From an uncultured Lachnospiraceae bacterium (GTDB lineage Bacteria; Bacillota; Clostridia; Lachnospirales; Lachnospiraceae), in NCBI GenBank assembly GCA_959022495.1, contig CAUEYX010000026.1, positions 1-43,704 on the forward strand: a DNA stretch of 43,704 nucleotides, read 5' to 3'. Below the pieces are notes generated by a model. That model was not told the DNA's origin and searched no databases. It saw only the letters and a list, made by a program, of their open reading frames with translations. The translations under genes and the position numbers were made by a program. Shown piece by piece: positions 1-8,469 of this stretch (position 1 is the first letter of the stretch; each line of letters opens with the position of its first letter).

Positions 1-40
1 TCAGGCCCCTCCCGGGAGGGGCCTGACCCCTTTCGCCCCT
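1..40. repeat. Palindromic repeat downstream of tatD
   Basis: Bases 1-26 form a perfect palindrome (arms TCAGGCCCCTCCC and GGGAGGGGCCTGA) that reaches the window edge, so the true extent is unknown. It lies 14 or more bases after the tatD stop. Read on the minus strand it contains AAAGGGGTCAGGCCCC, which recurs at 27825-27870. This suggests a dispersed REP-like element that may also act as a transcription terminator. No T-run follows it inside the window. Confidence 0.7.
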
Positions 41-54
41 ATTTTCTGAATATT

Positions 55-816
55 CTACAAACAATACAGCTCCCTGCTGTTTTCCTCCGTCTGTTGTATG
101 ACTTCTTCTGCCGTTATCCCTTTCAGCCGCGCAATTTCTTCCGCCACATAGGGCAGGTACAGCGAGCAGTTTCTCTTTCCCCTGTACGGAACAGGCGCCA
201 GGTACGGGCAGTCTGTCTCCAGCACAATCGACGTAAGCGGGATCTCTTCCACGACCTGCTTTAATTTCTTCGCGTTTTTGAAGGTGACTACGCCGCCGAC
301 ACCGATATAATACCCCATCTTCACATATTCCCGCGCCATCTCAGGAGAATAGGAGTAACAGTGTATCACCGCCTTCATGCCCGCCGCGTGCTGTTGCATG
401 ATCTGGAACGTATCCGCTGCCGCCTCCCGGCTGTGAATGATGACCGGCATGGATTTTTCCCTGGCAAGTTCCAGCTGCCGGATAAACCACTTCTTCTGAA
501 TATCATGCGCTTCCTTATCCCAGTAATAGTCCAGCCCGATCTCGCCGACGGCCACGATTTTATCTCTGTCAAGCAGCTCCGCCATCCGCGCGAGCGCCGC
601 CTCATCCATGGTGCCCGCCTCGTCCGGATGTATGCCTGCCGCGCCGTATACAAACGGATATTTTTCTGTCAGTTCCACGATTTTATCCCAGGACCACAGT
701 GTGGACCCGGCATTAATAATCAGCCCGATGCCCCCTGCCTCCATGCGTTTTAACAGTTCGTCCCTGTCCTGGTCAAACTGTTCGTCATCATAGTGTGCGT
801 GTGTGTCGATTATCAT
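55..816 (-). CDS. tatD: TatD family metal-dependent hydrolase (DNase)
   Basis: The product is a 253-residue TIM-barrel hydrolase of the TatD family, which are 3'-5' exonucleases/DNases and related cytosolic phosphoesterases. The two-metal site is complete. Numbered from this start it has the HAH motif at residues 6-8, Glu92 in GEIGLDYYW, His128 in IIHSREA, His152 in VIHCYS and Asp202 in ETDCPYLAP. Length matches the family (about 255). Two start codons exist, at 822 and 816. The Shine-Dalgarno GAGGTGA sits only 2-3 nt before the first but about 8 nt before the second, so 816 is preferred. The gene lies 12 nt behind the asparagine-synthetase-like gene and is probably co-transcribed with it. 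The physiological substrate cannot be read from the sequence. Confidence 0.93.
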   Translation of the reverse strand: MIIDTHAHYDDEQFDQDRDELLKRMEAGGIGLIINAGSTLWSWDKIVELTEKYPFVYGAAGIHPDEAGTMDEAALARMAELLDRDKIVAVGEIGLDYYWDKEAHDIQKKWFIRQLELAREKSMPVIIHSREAAADTFQIMQQHAAGMKAVIHCYSYSPEMAREYVKMGYYIGVGGVVTFKNAKKLKQVVEEIPLTSIVLETDCPYLAPVPYRGKRNCSLYLPYVAEEIARLKGITAEEVIQQTEENSRELYCL

Positions 817-828
817 GTTCATGTCACC

Positions 829-2367
829 TCAGCGTTTTACAAAGTATTCTTCGTACCATACAAGGAAGGTATAGATCGTCCACACCTTTCTCCAGTTGTC
901 GGAATTACCTCCCACATAATCATCAAAGATCGCCTGAATCTCATCCACATTGAAGAACTTCTCCGCCATCGCGCTGTGGAATTTCTCCCGCACATCCCGG
1001 TTATACCGGTCGTCCGCCATCCAGATGCGGATGGGCACAATAAAGCCCAGCTTCTTACGGAAAGCGATCTCCTCGGGCAGGACTTTTGCCGCCGCGGTTC
1101 GCAGCGCCACTTTATTCTGCTCTTCATTCACCTTATACTTGGACGGCATCCTGGACGCGATATCAAAGATCCTGCGGTCCGTCAGCGGCATCCGGATCTC
1201 CAGCCCGGCTGCAAGGCTCATCTTATCCACGTTCAGGTAAATGTCCCCTTCCAGCCAGATCTGGATATCCACATCCGACATCTTGGTCAGCGGGTCCAGC
1301 CCTTCTGTCTCCTCATAGATGGGACGCGCGATCTCAATCGGGAGAACATCCGGGTCATATTTCTTCAGAATGCGCTTTTTCTCGTCCTCTTTCATGATAT
1401 TGGTGTTGCCCACATAGAAGTTCTTCAGGTTCTCTCCGTAGCGCTCCGCATTGCGGTACATATTGTACCCGCCGAAAAACTCATCCGCCCCTTCCCCGGA
1501 ATAACAGATCTTGGTATGCTCGGCCGTCGCCCGGCACGCGATGGCAAACGCGATCGCGGACGCGTCACCCAGCGGCTGCTCCATATGATACATCACATAG
1601 GGCACGATGGCGAAATATTCCTCCGGCGTGATCAGGCACCGCGAATTCTTCCTCCCCAGGATCTCCGCGGTCTGCCGTGCCAGCCCGGACTCGTCGAAAC
1701 GTTCTTCCTCATAGCCGCAGGAATCGGTCATCTCCACATCGGAGACCGCCAGCACGTAGGAAGAATCCACTCCCCCTGACAGAAAAGACTCCGCGGTCTC
1801 ATCCGCGGTTTTCACTTCCGGCATGATCTCCTTCAGGGTAGTGTGGATCTCATCTGCCCACTCCTCAAGAGACCTGCTCTCATCCGGATGGAACTGGGGC
1901 GTCCAGTACCGTTTTATCCTGAGTTTTCCTTCCTGCCAGATCAGGTACCTCCCCGGCATCAGTTTCTTAAGCCCGCGGAAAAAGGTATTTTCCCCCGCCA
2001 CATAGGTCAGGCTTAAATAGAACTGCAGCATCTCCTCGTTTAACTCCTTCACAAATCCCGGCTGCTCCATAATCCGGCGGATCGTGGTGCCATAGAGCAG
2101 GCGTCCGTCTGCTGTCTCATAATAGTAGAACGGTTTCGTTCCAAACTGATCCCTTAAGCAGAACAGTTTCTTCTCGTCTTCATCCCACAGCGCGAAAGCG
2201 AACATGCCGTGCATGTGGTCTGCCATCTCATATCCCCAAGTCTCGTACGCACGGACCAGTATCCTCTCCTCACGCTCTTCCCGTGTAAGTGTGAGCGGGA
2301 TATTCAGCCTCTCGCACAGTTCTTCCCAGTTGCGGATATGCCCGCGGTATTCTTTTACTGTTATCAT
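829..2367 (-). CDS. Asparagine synthetase-like protein with truncated glutaminase domain
   Basis: The 512-residue product has an intact asparagine synthetase C-terminal domain: the PPi loop SGGVDSS is at 197-203 and SGEGADEFFGGY at 290-301. This domain forms beta-aspartyl-AMP from aspartate and ATP and transfers ammonia. The N-terminal glutamine amidotransferase domain is incomplete. Family members begin MC(G/S)I with Cys as nucleophile, followed by RHRGPD. This protein starts at the equivalent of the VNGEIYN strand and keeps only the second half (for example GMFAFALWDE and RDQFGTKPFYY). The start is well supported, because AGGAGG lies just upstream of ATG 2367. The protein could be ammonia-dependent, or could act on another substrate. 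It probably shares a transcript with tatD from the promoter at 2522-2550. Confidence 0.85.
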   Translation of the reverse strand: MITVKEYRGHIRNWEELCERLNIPLTLTREEREERILVRAYETWGYEMADHMHGMFAFALWDEDEKKLFCLRDQFGTKPFYYYETADGRLLYGTTIRRIMEQPGFVKELNEEMLQFYLSLTYVAGENTFFRGLKKLMPGRYLIWQEGKLRIKRYWTPQFHPDESRSLEEWADEIHTTLKEIMPEVKTADETAESFLSGGVDSSYVLAVSDVEMTDSCGYEEERFDESGLARQTAEILGRKNSRCLITPEEYFAIVPYVMYHMEQPLGDASAIAFAIACRATAEHTKICYSGEGADEFFGGYNMYRNAERYGENLKNFYVGNTNIMKEDEKKRILKKYDPDVLPIEIARPIYEETEGLDPLTKMSDVDIQIWLEGDIYLNVDKMSLAAGLEIRMPLTDRRIFDIASRMPSKYKVNEEQNKVALRTAAAKVLPEEIAFRKKLGFIVPIRIWMADDRYNRDVREKFHSAMAEKFFNVDEIQAIFDDYVGGNSDNWRKVWTIYTFLVWYEEYFVKR

Positions 2368-2447
2368 ATGTGCTCCTCCTGTTTCTTTCCCTTCTCCCGG
2401 CAGAGAACCGCGTCCCAGCCGCAGAGGTCATGCGTCATGCCTTTCAT
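2364..2447 (-). CDS. Possible 27-residue leader peptide ahead of the asparagine synthetase gene
   Basis: A 27-codon frame begins with ATG at 2447 and ends in a TGA overlapping the next gene's start (ATGA, 2364-2367). Its peptide contains two cysteines (DLCGW and LCREKG). The overlap would allow translational coupling. No clear Shine-Dalgarno site precedes its ATG, and the AGGAGG near its end serves the downstream gene. I cannot assign a function, and it may be chance. Confidence 0.25.
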   Translation of the reverse strand: MKGMTHDLCGWDAVLCREKGKKQEEHI

Positions 2448-2521
2448 AAATAAACGATAAACGATTTCATGTTCTGTCTCAGCCGCCGGAAATCCTTCTC
2501 ATGCCGGCGCTGTCCTTCTGT

Positions 2522-2550
2522 ATTTTAACATATCGGTTATCTGCTGTAAA
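2522..2550 (-). promoter_or_regulatory. Probable promoter of the asparagine synthetase-like/tatD operon
   Basis: On the minus strand TTTACA (2550-2545) is followed after 17 nt by TAAAAT (2527-2522). The implied leader is about 150 nt and contains a GCGCCGG/CCGGCGG hairpin. No T-box or riboswitch core was recognised in it. Confidence 0.55.
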
Positions 2551-2606
2551 TCGGTACTCTTTCCGCCTCCCGTCTTCCCACATTTTCACAAAAAATAAAA
2601 AAACTA

Positions 2607-2635
2607 TTGTTTTTCCCGGCATTTATGCCTATTCT
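2607..2635 (+). promoter_or_regulatory. Probable promoter of purC
   Basis: TTGTTT (2607-2612) and TATTCT (2630-2635) are separated by 17 nt. They lie in an A+T-rich stretch about 45 nt before the purC start, which itself has GAGG at 2667-2670. Confidence 0.5.
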
Positions 2636-2678
2636 ATTATAGGAACTATACAAACTATAAAAAAATGAGGTACATGAA

Positions 2679-3542
2679 ATGAAACCGATCAAAGAAGGAA
2701 AAGTCCGTGAAATCTATGACAACGGCGACAGCCTGATCCTGGTTGCCACTGACAGAATCAGCTGCTTTGACGTGATCCTGAAAAACACGATAACAAAGAA
2801 AGGCACTGTACTCACGCAGATGTCTAAATTCTGGTTCGATATGACTTCAGACATTCTTCCGAACCATATGATCTCAACTGATGTAAAAGACATGCCGGAA
2901 TTCTTCCAGCAGCCCCAGTTCGACGGAAACAGCATGATGTGCCGCAAGCTGAACATGCTTCCCATCGAATGCATTGTACGCGGCTATATCACAGGGAGCG
3001 GCTGGGCCAGCTACCAGAAGGACGGCACTGTATGCGGAATCAAACTGCCTGAAGGCCTCAAGGAATCCGACAAACTCCCAGAACCCATCTACACCCCTTC
3101 CACGAAGGCAGAAATCGGTGACCACGATGAAAATATCTCCTACGAACAGAGCATCCAGCACCTGGAGAAAGCTTTCCCCGGCAAAGGGGAAGAATACGCG
3201 GCTAAACTGCGTGATTATACCATCGCGCTGTATAAAAAATGCGCGGATTACGCGCTGACCCGGGGTATTATTATCGCGGATACGAAATTCGAGTTCGGCC
3301 TGGACGAGAACGGAAATATCGTACTCGGAGACGAGATGCTCACGCCGGACAGTTCCCGCTTCTGGCCTGCTGACGGATATGAGCCGGGACATGGACAGCC
3401 GTCCTTTGACAAACAGTTTGCCCGCGACTGGCTGAAAGCCAACCCGGATAATAACTGGACACTGCCGGACGATATCGTGCAGAAGACCATCGATATATAC
3501 CTGCAGGGGTATGAAATGCTCACCGGAAGCAGTCTGGGCTAA
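2679..3542 (+). CDS. purC: Phosphoribosylaminoimidazole-succinocarboxamide (SAICAR) synthase
   Basis: The 287-residue product matches PurC, which condenses CAIR with aspartate using ATP in de novo purine synthesis. Diagnostic segments in order are KEGKVREIYD near the N-terminus (nucleotide loop), ATDRISCFDVIL, IECIVRGYITGSGWASY, DTKFEFG and DEMLTPDSSRFWP. Length fits the longer PurC type. The start has GAGG 8 nt upstream and its own promoter at 2607-2635. It stands alone here, between a divergent operon and a CPBP protease gene, not in a pur cluster. An inverted repeat follows at 3584-3623. Confidence 0.97.
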   Translation: MKPIKEGKVREIYDNGDSLILVATDRISCFDVILKNTITKKGTVLTQMSKFWFDMTSDILPNHMISTDVKDMPEFFQQPQFDGNSMMCRKLNMLPIECIVRGYITGSGWASYQKDGTVCGIKLPEGLKESDKLPEPIYTPSTKAEIGDHDENISYEQSIQHLEKAFPGKGEEYAAKLRDYTIALYKKCADYALTRGIIIADTKFEFGLDENGNIVLGDEMLTPDSSRFWPADGYEPGHGQPSFDKQFARDWLKANPDNNWTLPDDIVQKTIDIYLQGYEMLTGSSLG

Positions 3543-3583
3543 AACGCGCATTCTGCTTCTGGGAAAACAGACAGTCTGAAAGA

Positions 3584-3623
3584 TAGGGATAGACACAGCT
3601 CACGCAAGTTGTTTCTATCCCTA
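3584..3623 (+). repeat. Inverted repeat after purC
   Basis: TAGGGATAGA (3584-3593) and TCTATCCCTA (3614-3623) are perfect 10-bp arms around a 20-nt loop, about 40 nt after the purC stop. It could be a weak terminator, but no T-run follows. It could also be an operator in front of the next gene. Confidence 0.45.
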
Positions 3624-3719
3624 AAATTTATCCTGAAAAAAATAATTTATATTCTTTCAAAAAAATGTTATATTTGTGTTAGTTTTATACAGATTTACAT
3701 TTTGGGAGGAGCCGTAGAT

Positions 3720-4649
3720 ATGGACAAGGATCAAAAGCATTTTTTCCGCAGGGACACCGGCTATATTATCAGGGGATTGATCTGGTATTCTATTGTTGTA
3801 TCCCTGGTTTCAGAGATCAGTGTTCACCTTCTTCAAAAGGGCTGGACAGATAAGTATACCCTTGCAGGAGCAGCGGGAATCATAAGCACACTTATTGGAG
3901 TTTCCTTTCTCTTTATAAGAAATATTCTTTTTGATAAACAAACTGATATATTTCAAAAAACAGGAAAAGGTCTGCGTCTTAATACATTTGCTAAATTGTT
4001 CTGCTTATTATTGATGCTGCAGTTCTTGTTTTCCATCGCGGCGAATTTAATCGAAATCATTTTAAACTCCATGGGCTATACAATGGAAAACATGATCAGT
4101 CTGGCCACCGGGGAAGATGATTTCAATTTCGCTATGATTCTGTATTCCGGCATCATCGGGCCGGTGGTGGAAGAACTCATTTATCGCGGATTCATTTTAA
4201 GAAGCCTTCAGAAATATGGAAAAGTATTCGCGCTCGTTCTTTCTTCTATTTTATTCGGGATGGCTCACATGATACCGATTCAAATTATTTTTGCCATACC
4301 TGCTGGAATGCTATTCAGTTACATCGCAATGGAATATTCTATAAAATGGGCAATTTTCTTCCATATTGCCAACAACCTGCTTTTAGGAGACTGTTTCGGA
4401 TGGTTGTTAGATCAGATGCCGGAGCCCATATCCTCTATTGTATATTTGGGGGTTCTGGCAGGCGCCTCCGTTATTGCCATTTTCGTATTAGTAAAAGGAT
4501 ATCAAAAATTGAAAAAATGGTTTGCCGATCACGCCCCGGCAAAAGGATCTTTTCGATATGTCATTACTCTGCCCTCATTCCTTATCTTGTGTTCCTATAA
4601 CATATTGATCACGATCATAATGGCGGCCGTTTCAATTACCTCCTTATAA
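3720..4649 (+). CDS. CPBP family intramembrane glutamic endopeptidase
   Basis: The product is a 309-residue polytopic membrane protein of the CPBP (CaaX protease and bacteriocin-processing) family. The abi-domain motifs are present: EELIYRGF with Glu151/Glu152 and Arg156, the second motif FGMAH with His183, and HIANN with His215 and Asn218. Several hydrophobic segments lie on either side. The start is set by GGAGGA at 3705-3710, nine bases before ATG 3720; the frame is open further upstream but without a ribosome site. The gene is visibly more A+T-rich than its neighbours and stands alone, which hints at separate acquisition. Family members process peptides or give bacteriocin self-immunity. 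No peptide precursor gene was found beside it, so the substrate is unknown. Confidence 0.88.
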   Translation: MDKDQKHFFRRDTGYIIRGLIWYSIVVSLVSEISVHLLQKGWTDKYTLAGAAGIISTLIGVSFLFIRNILFDKQTDIFQKTGKGLRLNTFAKLFCLLLMLQFLFSIAANLIEIILNSMGYTMENMISLATGEDDFNFAMILYSGIIGPVVEELIYRGFILRSLQKYGKVFALVLSSILFGMAHMIPIQIIFAIPAGMLFSYIAMEYSIKWAIFFHIANNLLLGDCFGWLLDQMPEPISSIVYLGVLAGASVIAIFVLVKGYQKLKKWFADHAPAKGSFRYVITLPSFLILCSYNILITIIMAAVSITSL

Positions 4650-4679
4650 ACCGAGCCTGCCTCTTATGAGACAAATGCA

Positions 4680-4725
4680 GAGAAAGAGCGCTGCCACATT
4701 GATTTCCACGTCAGTGCTCTTTCTC
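4680..4725. terminator. Bidirectional terminator-like hairpin between convergent genes
   Basis: GAGAAAGAGCGCTG (4680-4693) pairs with CAGTGCTCTTTCTC (4712-4725) with one mismatch and an 18-nt loop. It sits between the CPBP gene and the convergent ABC exporter operon. No long T-run is seen on either side, so strength is uncertain. Confidence 0.5.
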
Positions 4726-4802
4726 CTGAATCATCCGTCTGTGATTCTGTCTTTTCTTGATTTTTCTCTATATCTCCATCCAGTTCACTGTTGTCATGTA
4801 TA

Positions 4803-6743
4803 TTATGACAATTCCAGCTTTCCTGTATACAGCTGATAATAGGTGCCTTTGAGTTTCAGCAGGTCCTCATGGGTTCCACGCTCGATGATGCGTCCATGTT
4901 CCAGCACCATGATGGCGTCACTGTTGCGGATGGTTGACAATCTGTGGGCAATGACAAAGACCGTCCGCCCTTTCATGAGATTATCCATCCCTTTCTGCAC
5001 GATCTGTTCTGTCCTTGTATCGATAGAGGACGTCGCCTCGTCAAGAATGAGCACCGGCGGGTCCGCGATCGCCGCCCTCGCGATGGCGAGCAGCTGTCTC
5101 TGCCCCTGGGAGAGCTCTTCTCCGTCTCCGCTTAAGTGGGTGTCATACCCCTTCGGAAGCATCTTGATAAAACCGTCCGCGTGGGCCAGCCTTGCCGCCC
5201 TGTATACTTCCTCATCCGTCGCGTCCAGCTTGCCGTAACGGATATTCTCTTTAATGGTACCCGTAAACAGATGAGTATCCTGAAGCACGATTCCCAGGGA
5301 ATGCCTCAGATCCGCCTTCTTAATCTTATTAATATTAATGTCATCATAGCGGATCTTGCCGTCCGCCACATCGTAGAAGCGGTTGATCAGGTTTGTGATC
5401 GTTGTCTTTCCTGCCCCGGTGGAACCGACAAAGGCCAGCTTCTGTCCCGGCTTCGCATACAGGGTCAAGTCATGGAGCACCATATGGTCCGGTGTATACC
5501 CGAACGTCATGTCATAGAACCGCACATCGCCTTTGAGCTCCGTGTAAGTAATGCTTCCGTCTGCCTGATGCGGATGCTTCCACGCCCACAGCCCGGTGCG
5601 CTCGCTGCATTCAACAAGATTTCCGTTTTCGTCTTTCTTTGCGTTGACAAGAGTGACATACCCATCGTCCACTTCGGATTCTTCATCCATCATATTAAAG
5701 ATCCGCTCCGCCCCGGCAAGCGCCATTATGATGGAGTTAAACTGCTGGGCAATCTGCATAAAGGGCTGGGTAAAGCTCTTCGTAAACTGCAGATAGGACG
5801 CCATGACACCCAGGGTAATATTCCCGATGCCCATTACGGAAAGGAATCCGCCGAACACCGCGGTGAGCACGAACTGAAGATTCCCCAGATTTCCGATGAT
5901 CGGTCCCATCATACTGGCAAATGTATGCGCGCGGGACGCGCTGGTGTACAGACGCTCATTCAGCTCATCGAACTCTCTCTCTGAGATCTTCTCATGGTTA
6001 AATACTTTCACAACACGCTGGCCGTTCATGCGCTCTTCCACAAATCCTGTGATATCCGCCAGATCCAGCTGCTGACGGATAAAATATTTCCCGCTGTTGC
6101 CCGCCACCAGGCGTGACACAATCGTCATCACAATAATCATCAGTACCGCCAGCAAGGTCAGAACCGGACTGAGCACAAGCATGGAAATAAAGGTCACCAC
6201 AATGGTAAATGCGGACATCAGAACCTGCGGGATCGACTGGTTAATCATCTGCCGCAGGGTATCTGTATCGTTCGTGTACAGACTCATAATGGAGCCGTTC
6301 GTATTCTGGTCAAAATAGCGGATCGGCAGCGTCTGCATGTGCTCGAACATCTCGTCACGGACGCGCTTTAACACGCCCTGGCCGATCACAACCATCATCC
6401 GGCTGTATATGAACGTAGCGATCACTCCCAGCAGGAAGATCGTCCCCAGCACGAGCAGCGCGGTGTACAGCTCACTGTAATCCGGGTCTGTCTGTCCGAT
6501 CAGGGGGATGATAAAATCATCCAGCAGGAATTTCAGGGACAGAGACACGGATATAGAGGCAATCGAACTCATCAGGATACAAAACAGTACAACGATAAAT
6601 TGTACTTTATAAGTACTGGTCACATAGCCCAGCAGGCGCTTCGCGGTTTTCAGCGTGCCTTTTGTGATCTCAGGCCCGCCTTTACGCCGTCCCCGCTTTA
6701 ATGCTGCTGCGCCGCTGCCGGTATTCATCCTCTGCTCACTCAT
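4803..6743 (-). CDS. Heterodimeric ABC exporter, subunit with canonical Walker B
   Basis: The 646-residue half-transporter has six predicted membrane helices in about residues 40-345, then a nucleotide-binding domain. Walker A is GSTGAGKTT (440-448), the signature is the unusual LSQGQ (544-548), and Walker B LILDEA carries the catalytic glutamate Glu569. A linker of about 45 residues (360-405) separates the two domains. The start overlaps the stop of the upstream ABC gene by 8 nt, with AAAGGAGG before it. The LSQGQ signature and canonical Glu complement the degenerate site of its partner, as in TM287/288- or BmrCD-type multidrug exporters. Substrate is not deducible; control by the linked MarR protein suggests drug, bile or toxin efflux. 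Confidence 0.93.
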   Translation of the reverse strand: MSEQRMNTGSGAAALKRGRRKGGPEITKGTLKTAKRLLGYVTSTYKVQFIVVLFCILMSSIASISVSLSLKFLLDDFIIPLIGQTDPDYSELYTALLVLGTIFLLGVIATFIYSRMMVVIGQGVLKRVRDEMFEHMQTLPIRYFDQNTNGSIMSLYTNDTDTLRQMINQSIPQVLMSAFTIVVTFISMLVLSPVLTLLAVLMIIVMTIVSRLVAGNSGKYFIRQQLDLADITGFVEERMNGQRVVKVFNHEKISEREFDELNERLYTSASRAHTFASMMGPIIGNLGNLQFVLTAVFGGFLSVMGIGNITLGVMASYLQFTKSFTQPFMQIAQQFNSIIMALAGAERIFNMMDEESEVDDGYVTLVNAKKDENGNLVECSERTGLWAWKHPHQADGSITYTELKGDVRFYDMTFGYTPDHMVLHDLTLYAKPGQKLAFVGSTGAGKTTITNLINRFYDVADGKIRYDDININKIKKADLRHSLGIVLQDTHLFTGTIKENIRYGKLDATDEEVYRAARLAHADGFIKMLPKGYDTHLSGDGEELSQGQRQLLAIARAAIADPPVLILDEATSSIDTRTEQIVQKGMDNLMKGRTVFVIAHRLSTIRNSDAIMVLEHGRIIERGTHEDLLKLKGTYYQLYTGKLELS

Positions 6744-8469
6744 CTTCAGCGCCTCCTTTCACCTGAGATTCATATACTTCCCGGTAAATCGCGTTGCTCT
6801 TAAGGAGCTCTTCCGATGTGCCGATGCCGTTAATCTCACCGTTATCCATAACGATAATCACATCCGCGTCCTCCACGGAAGAGATTCTCTGCGCAATGAT
6901 AATCTTTGTCGTATCCGGGATCTCTTCGCGGAACGCCTGGCGGATCAGCGCGTCTGTCCTTGTATCCACCGCGCTGGTAGAGTCATCCAGGATCAGGATT
7001 TTCGGCTTCTTGAGCAGCGCCCTCGCGATACAGAGCCTCTGCTTCTGTCCGCCGGAGACGTTATTTCCGCCTTCCACAATCATCGTATTATACTTGCCCG
7101 GAAATTCCTGGATAAAATTGTCCGCCTGGGCAAGCTTACAGACTCTCTGTACTTCCTCGTCGCTGGCGTTCTCATCGCCCCAGCGCACATTATCGTAAAT
7201 ACTTCCTGTAAAAAGGACGTTCTTCTGGAGAACCATGGACACCTGGTCACGAAGGGCTTCCAGGTTGTAATTTCTTACATCTACCCCGCCGACTTTCACC
7301 GCTCCGCCGGTCACATCGTACAGCCTGGGAATCAGCTGGACCAGGGTAGACTTCGCGCTTCCTGTGCCGCCGATAATCCCTACGATCTGACCGCTCTTAA
7401 TATGCAGATCTACGTCTTTGAGGGACAGATTGCCGCCTTCCCCCGCATAGCTGAAATTCACGTGCTCGAAATCGATATCTCCATTCGCCACTTCGGTAAC
7501 CGCATTATTCACATCCTGCATTTCCGGAACTTCATCCAGCACCTCCGTGATACGGTCCGTGGATGCCTCCGCAATCATAATCATCGTGAATACGAATGTT
7601 ACCATCATCAGTGACATCAGGATCTGAAGCGCGTACACAATGACGCTGGTCAGCTCTCCGGTCTGCATCGTCCCGGTAATAATACTTTCCCCGCCGATCA
7701 GTACCATAACAATTACAACCGCGTATACAGCGAACTGCATAACCGGGGAGTTCCATGCCACAATCTTCTCCGCCTTTGTGAAAAGCTGAAACACAAGTGC
7801 TGACACTTTCCCGAACTTCTCCACCTCGTGATCCCCGCGGACGTATGCTTTTACCACTCTCGACGCATTGACATTTTCCTGCACGGTATTGTTCAGCACG
7901 TCATACTCATCAAACACCTGGACAAAGTGGGGATGCGCCTTCTTGGCGATAAAAATCAGTGTCACTCCCAGAAGCGGGGCAACGATCAGCATCACAACCG
8001 CGATCGGCATGCTGATGGTCATCGTCATAATCAGTGAAAGCACAATCATAATCGGCGCCCTTGCCAGCAGGCGGATTGTAAACATGTACGCCATCTGCAC
8101 GTTGGTGATATCCGTGGTCATCCTTGTCACAAGGCTGGAGGTCGAAAAATGATCAATATTTCCAAAAGAAAAATCCTGTATTTTATAAAAGATATCATGG
8201 CGCAGGTTCTTCGCGTATCCGGATGAAGCGATCGCGCCCAGCTGTCCCGCCTTTGCGCCGAACGCCAGCGCCAGCATGGCCATGACGATGAGCAGAAGTC
8301 CCATCTTAATAATGTAAGCCATATCCCCTTCCATGATCCCCACATCGATGATCCGGGCCATCAGCAGCGGGATCAGGACTTCCATCAGCACTTCCAGGCA
8401 CACCAGCACAGGGGTCAGGAAGGATTCACGTTTGTATTCCCTGACAGAACGAAGTAATTTTCTATTCAT
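6736..8469 (-). CDS. Heterodimeric ABC exporter, subunit with degenerate ATPase site
   Basis: The 577-residue half-transporter has membrane helices in about residues 18-305 and an ABC domain after residue 330. Walker A reads GGTGSAKST (367-375), with Ala where Gly is usual. The signature VSGGQ is canonical. Walker B LILDDS has Asp496 in place of the catalytic glutamate. That substitution marks the degenerate-site subunit of heterodimeric type IV exporters such as BmrC or TM287. The gene overlaps marR by 4 nt (ATGA) and the next ABC gene by 8 nt, so all three are translationally coupled. Confidence 0.93.
   Translation of the reverse strand: MNRKLLRSVREYKRESFLTPVLVCLEVLMEVLIPLLMARIIDVGIMEGDMAYIIKMGLLLIVMAMLALAFGAKAGQLGAIASSGYAKNLRHDIFYKIQDFSFGNIDHFSTSSLVTRMTTDITNVQMAYMFTIRLLARAPIMIVLSLIMTMTISMPIAVVMLIVAPLLGVTLIFIAKKAHPHFVQVFDEYDVLNNTVQENVNASRVVKAYVRGDHEVEKFGKVSALVFQLFTKAEKIVAWNSPVMQFAVYAVVIVMVLIGGESIITGTMQTGELTSVIVYALQILMSLMMVTFVFTMIMIAEASTDRITEVLDEVPEMQDVNNAVTEVANGDIDFEHVNFSYAGEGGNLSLKDVDLHIKSGQIVGIIGGTGSAKSTLVQLIPRLYDVTGGAVKVGGVDVRNYNLEALRDQVSMVLQKNVLFTGSIYDNVRWGDENASDEEVQRVCKLAQADNFIQEFPGKYNTMIVEGGNNVSGGQKQRLCIARALLKKPKILILDDSTSAVDTRTDALIRQAFREEIPDTTKIIIAQRISSVEDADVIIVMDNGEINGIGTSEELLKSNAIYREVYESQVKGGAEDE

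Noticed and set aside
2448..2521. Possible riboswitch or T-box in the asparagine synthetase leader
   Set aside because: Only one short hairpin is visible. No T-box core, specifier loop or terminator/antiterminator pair could be found.
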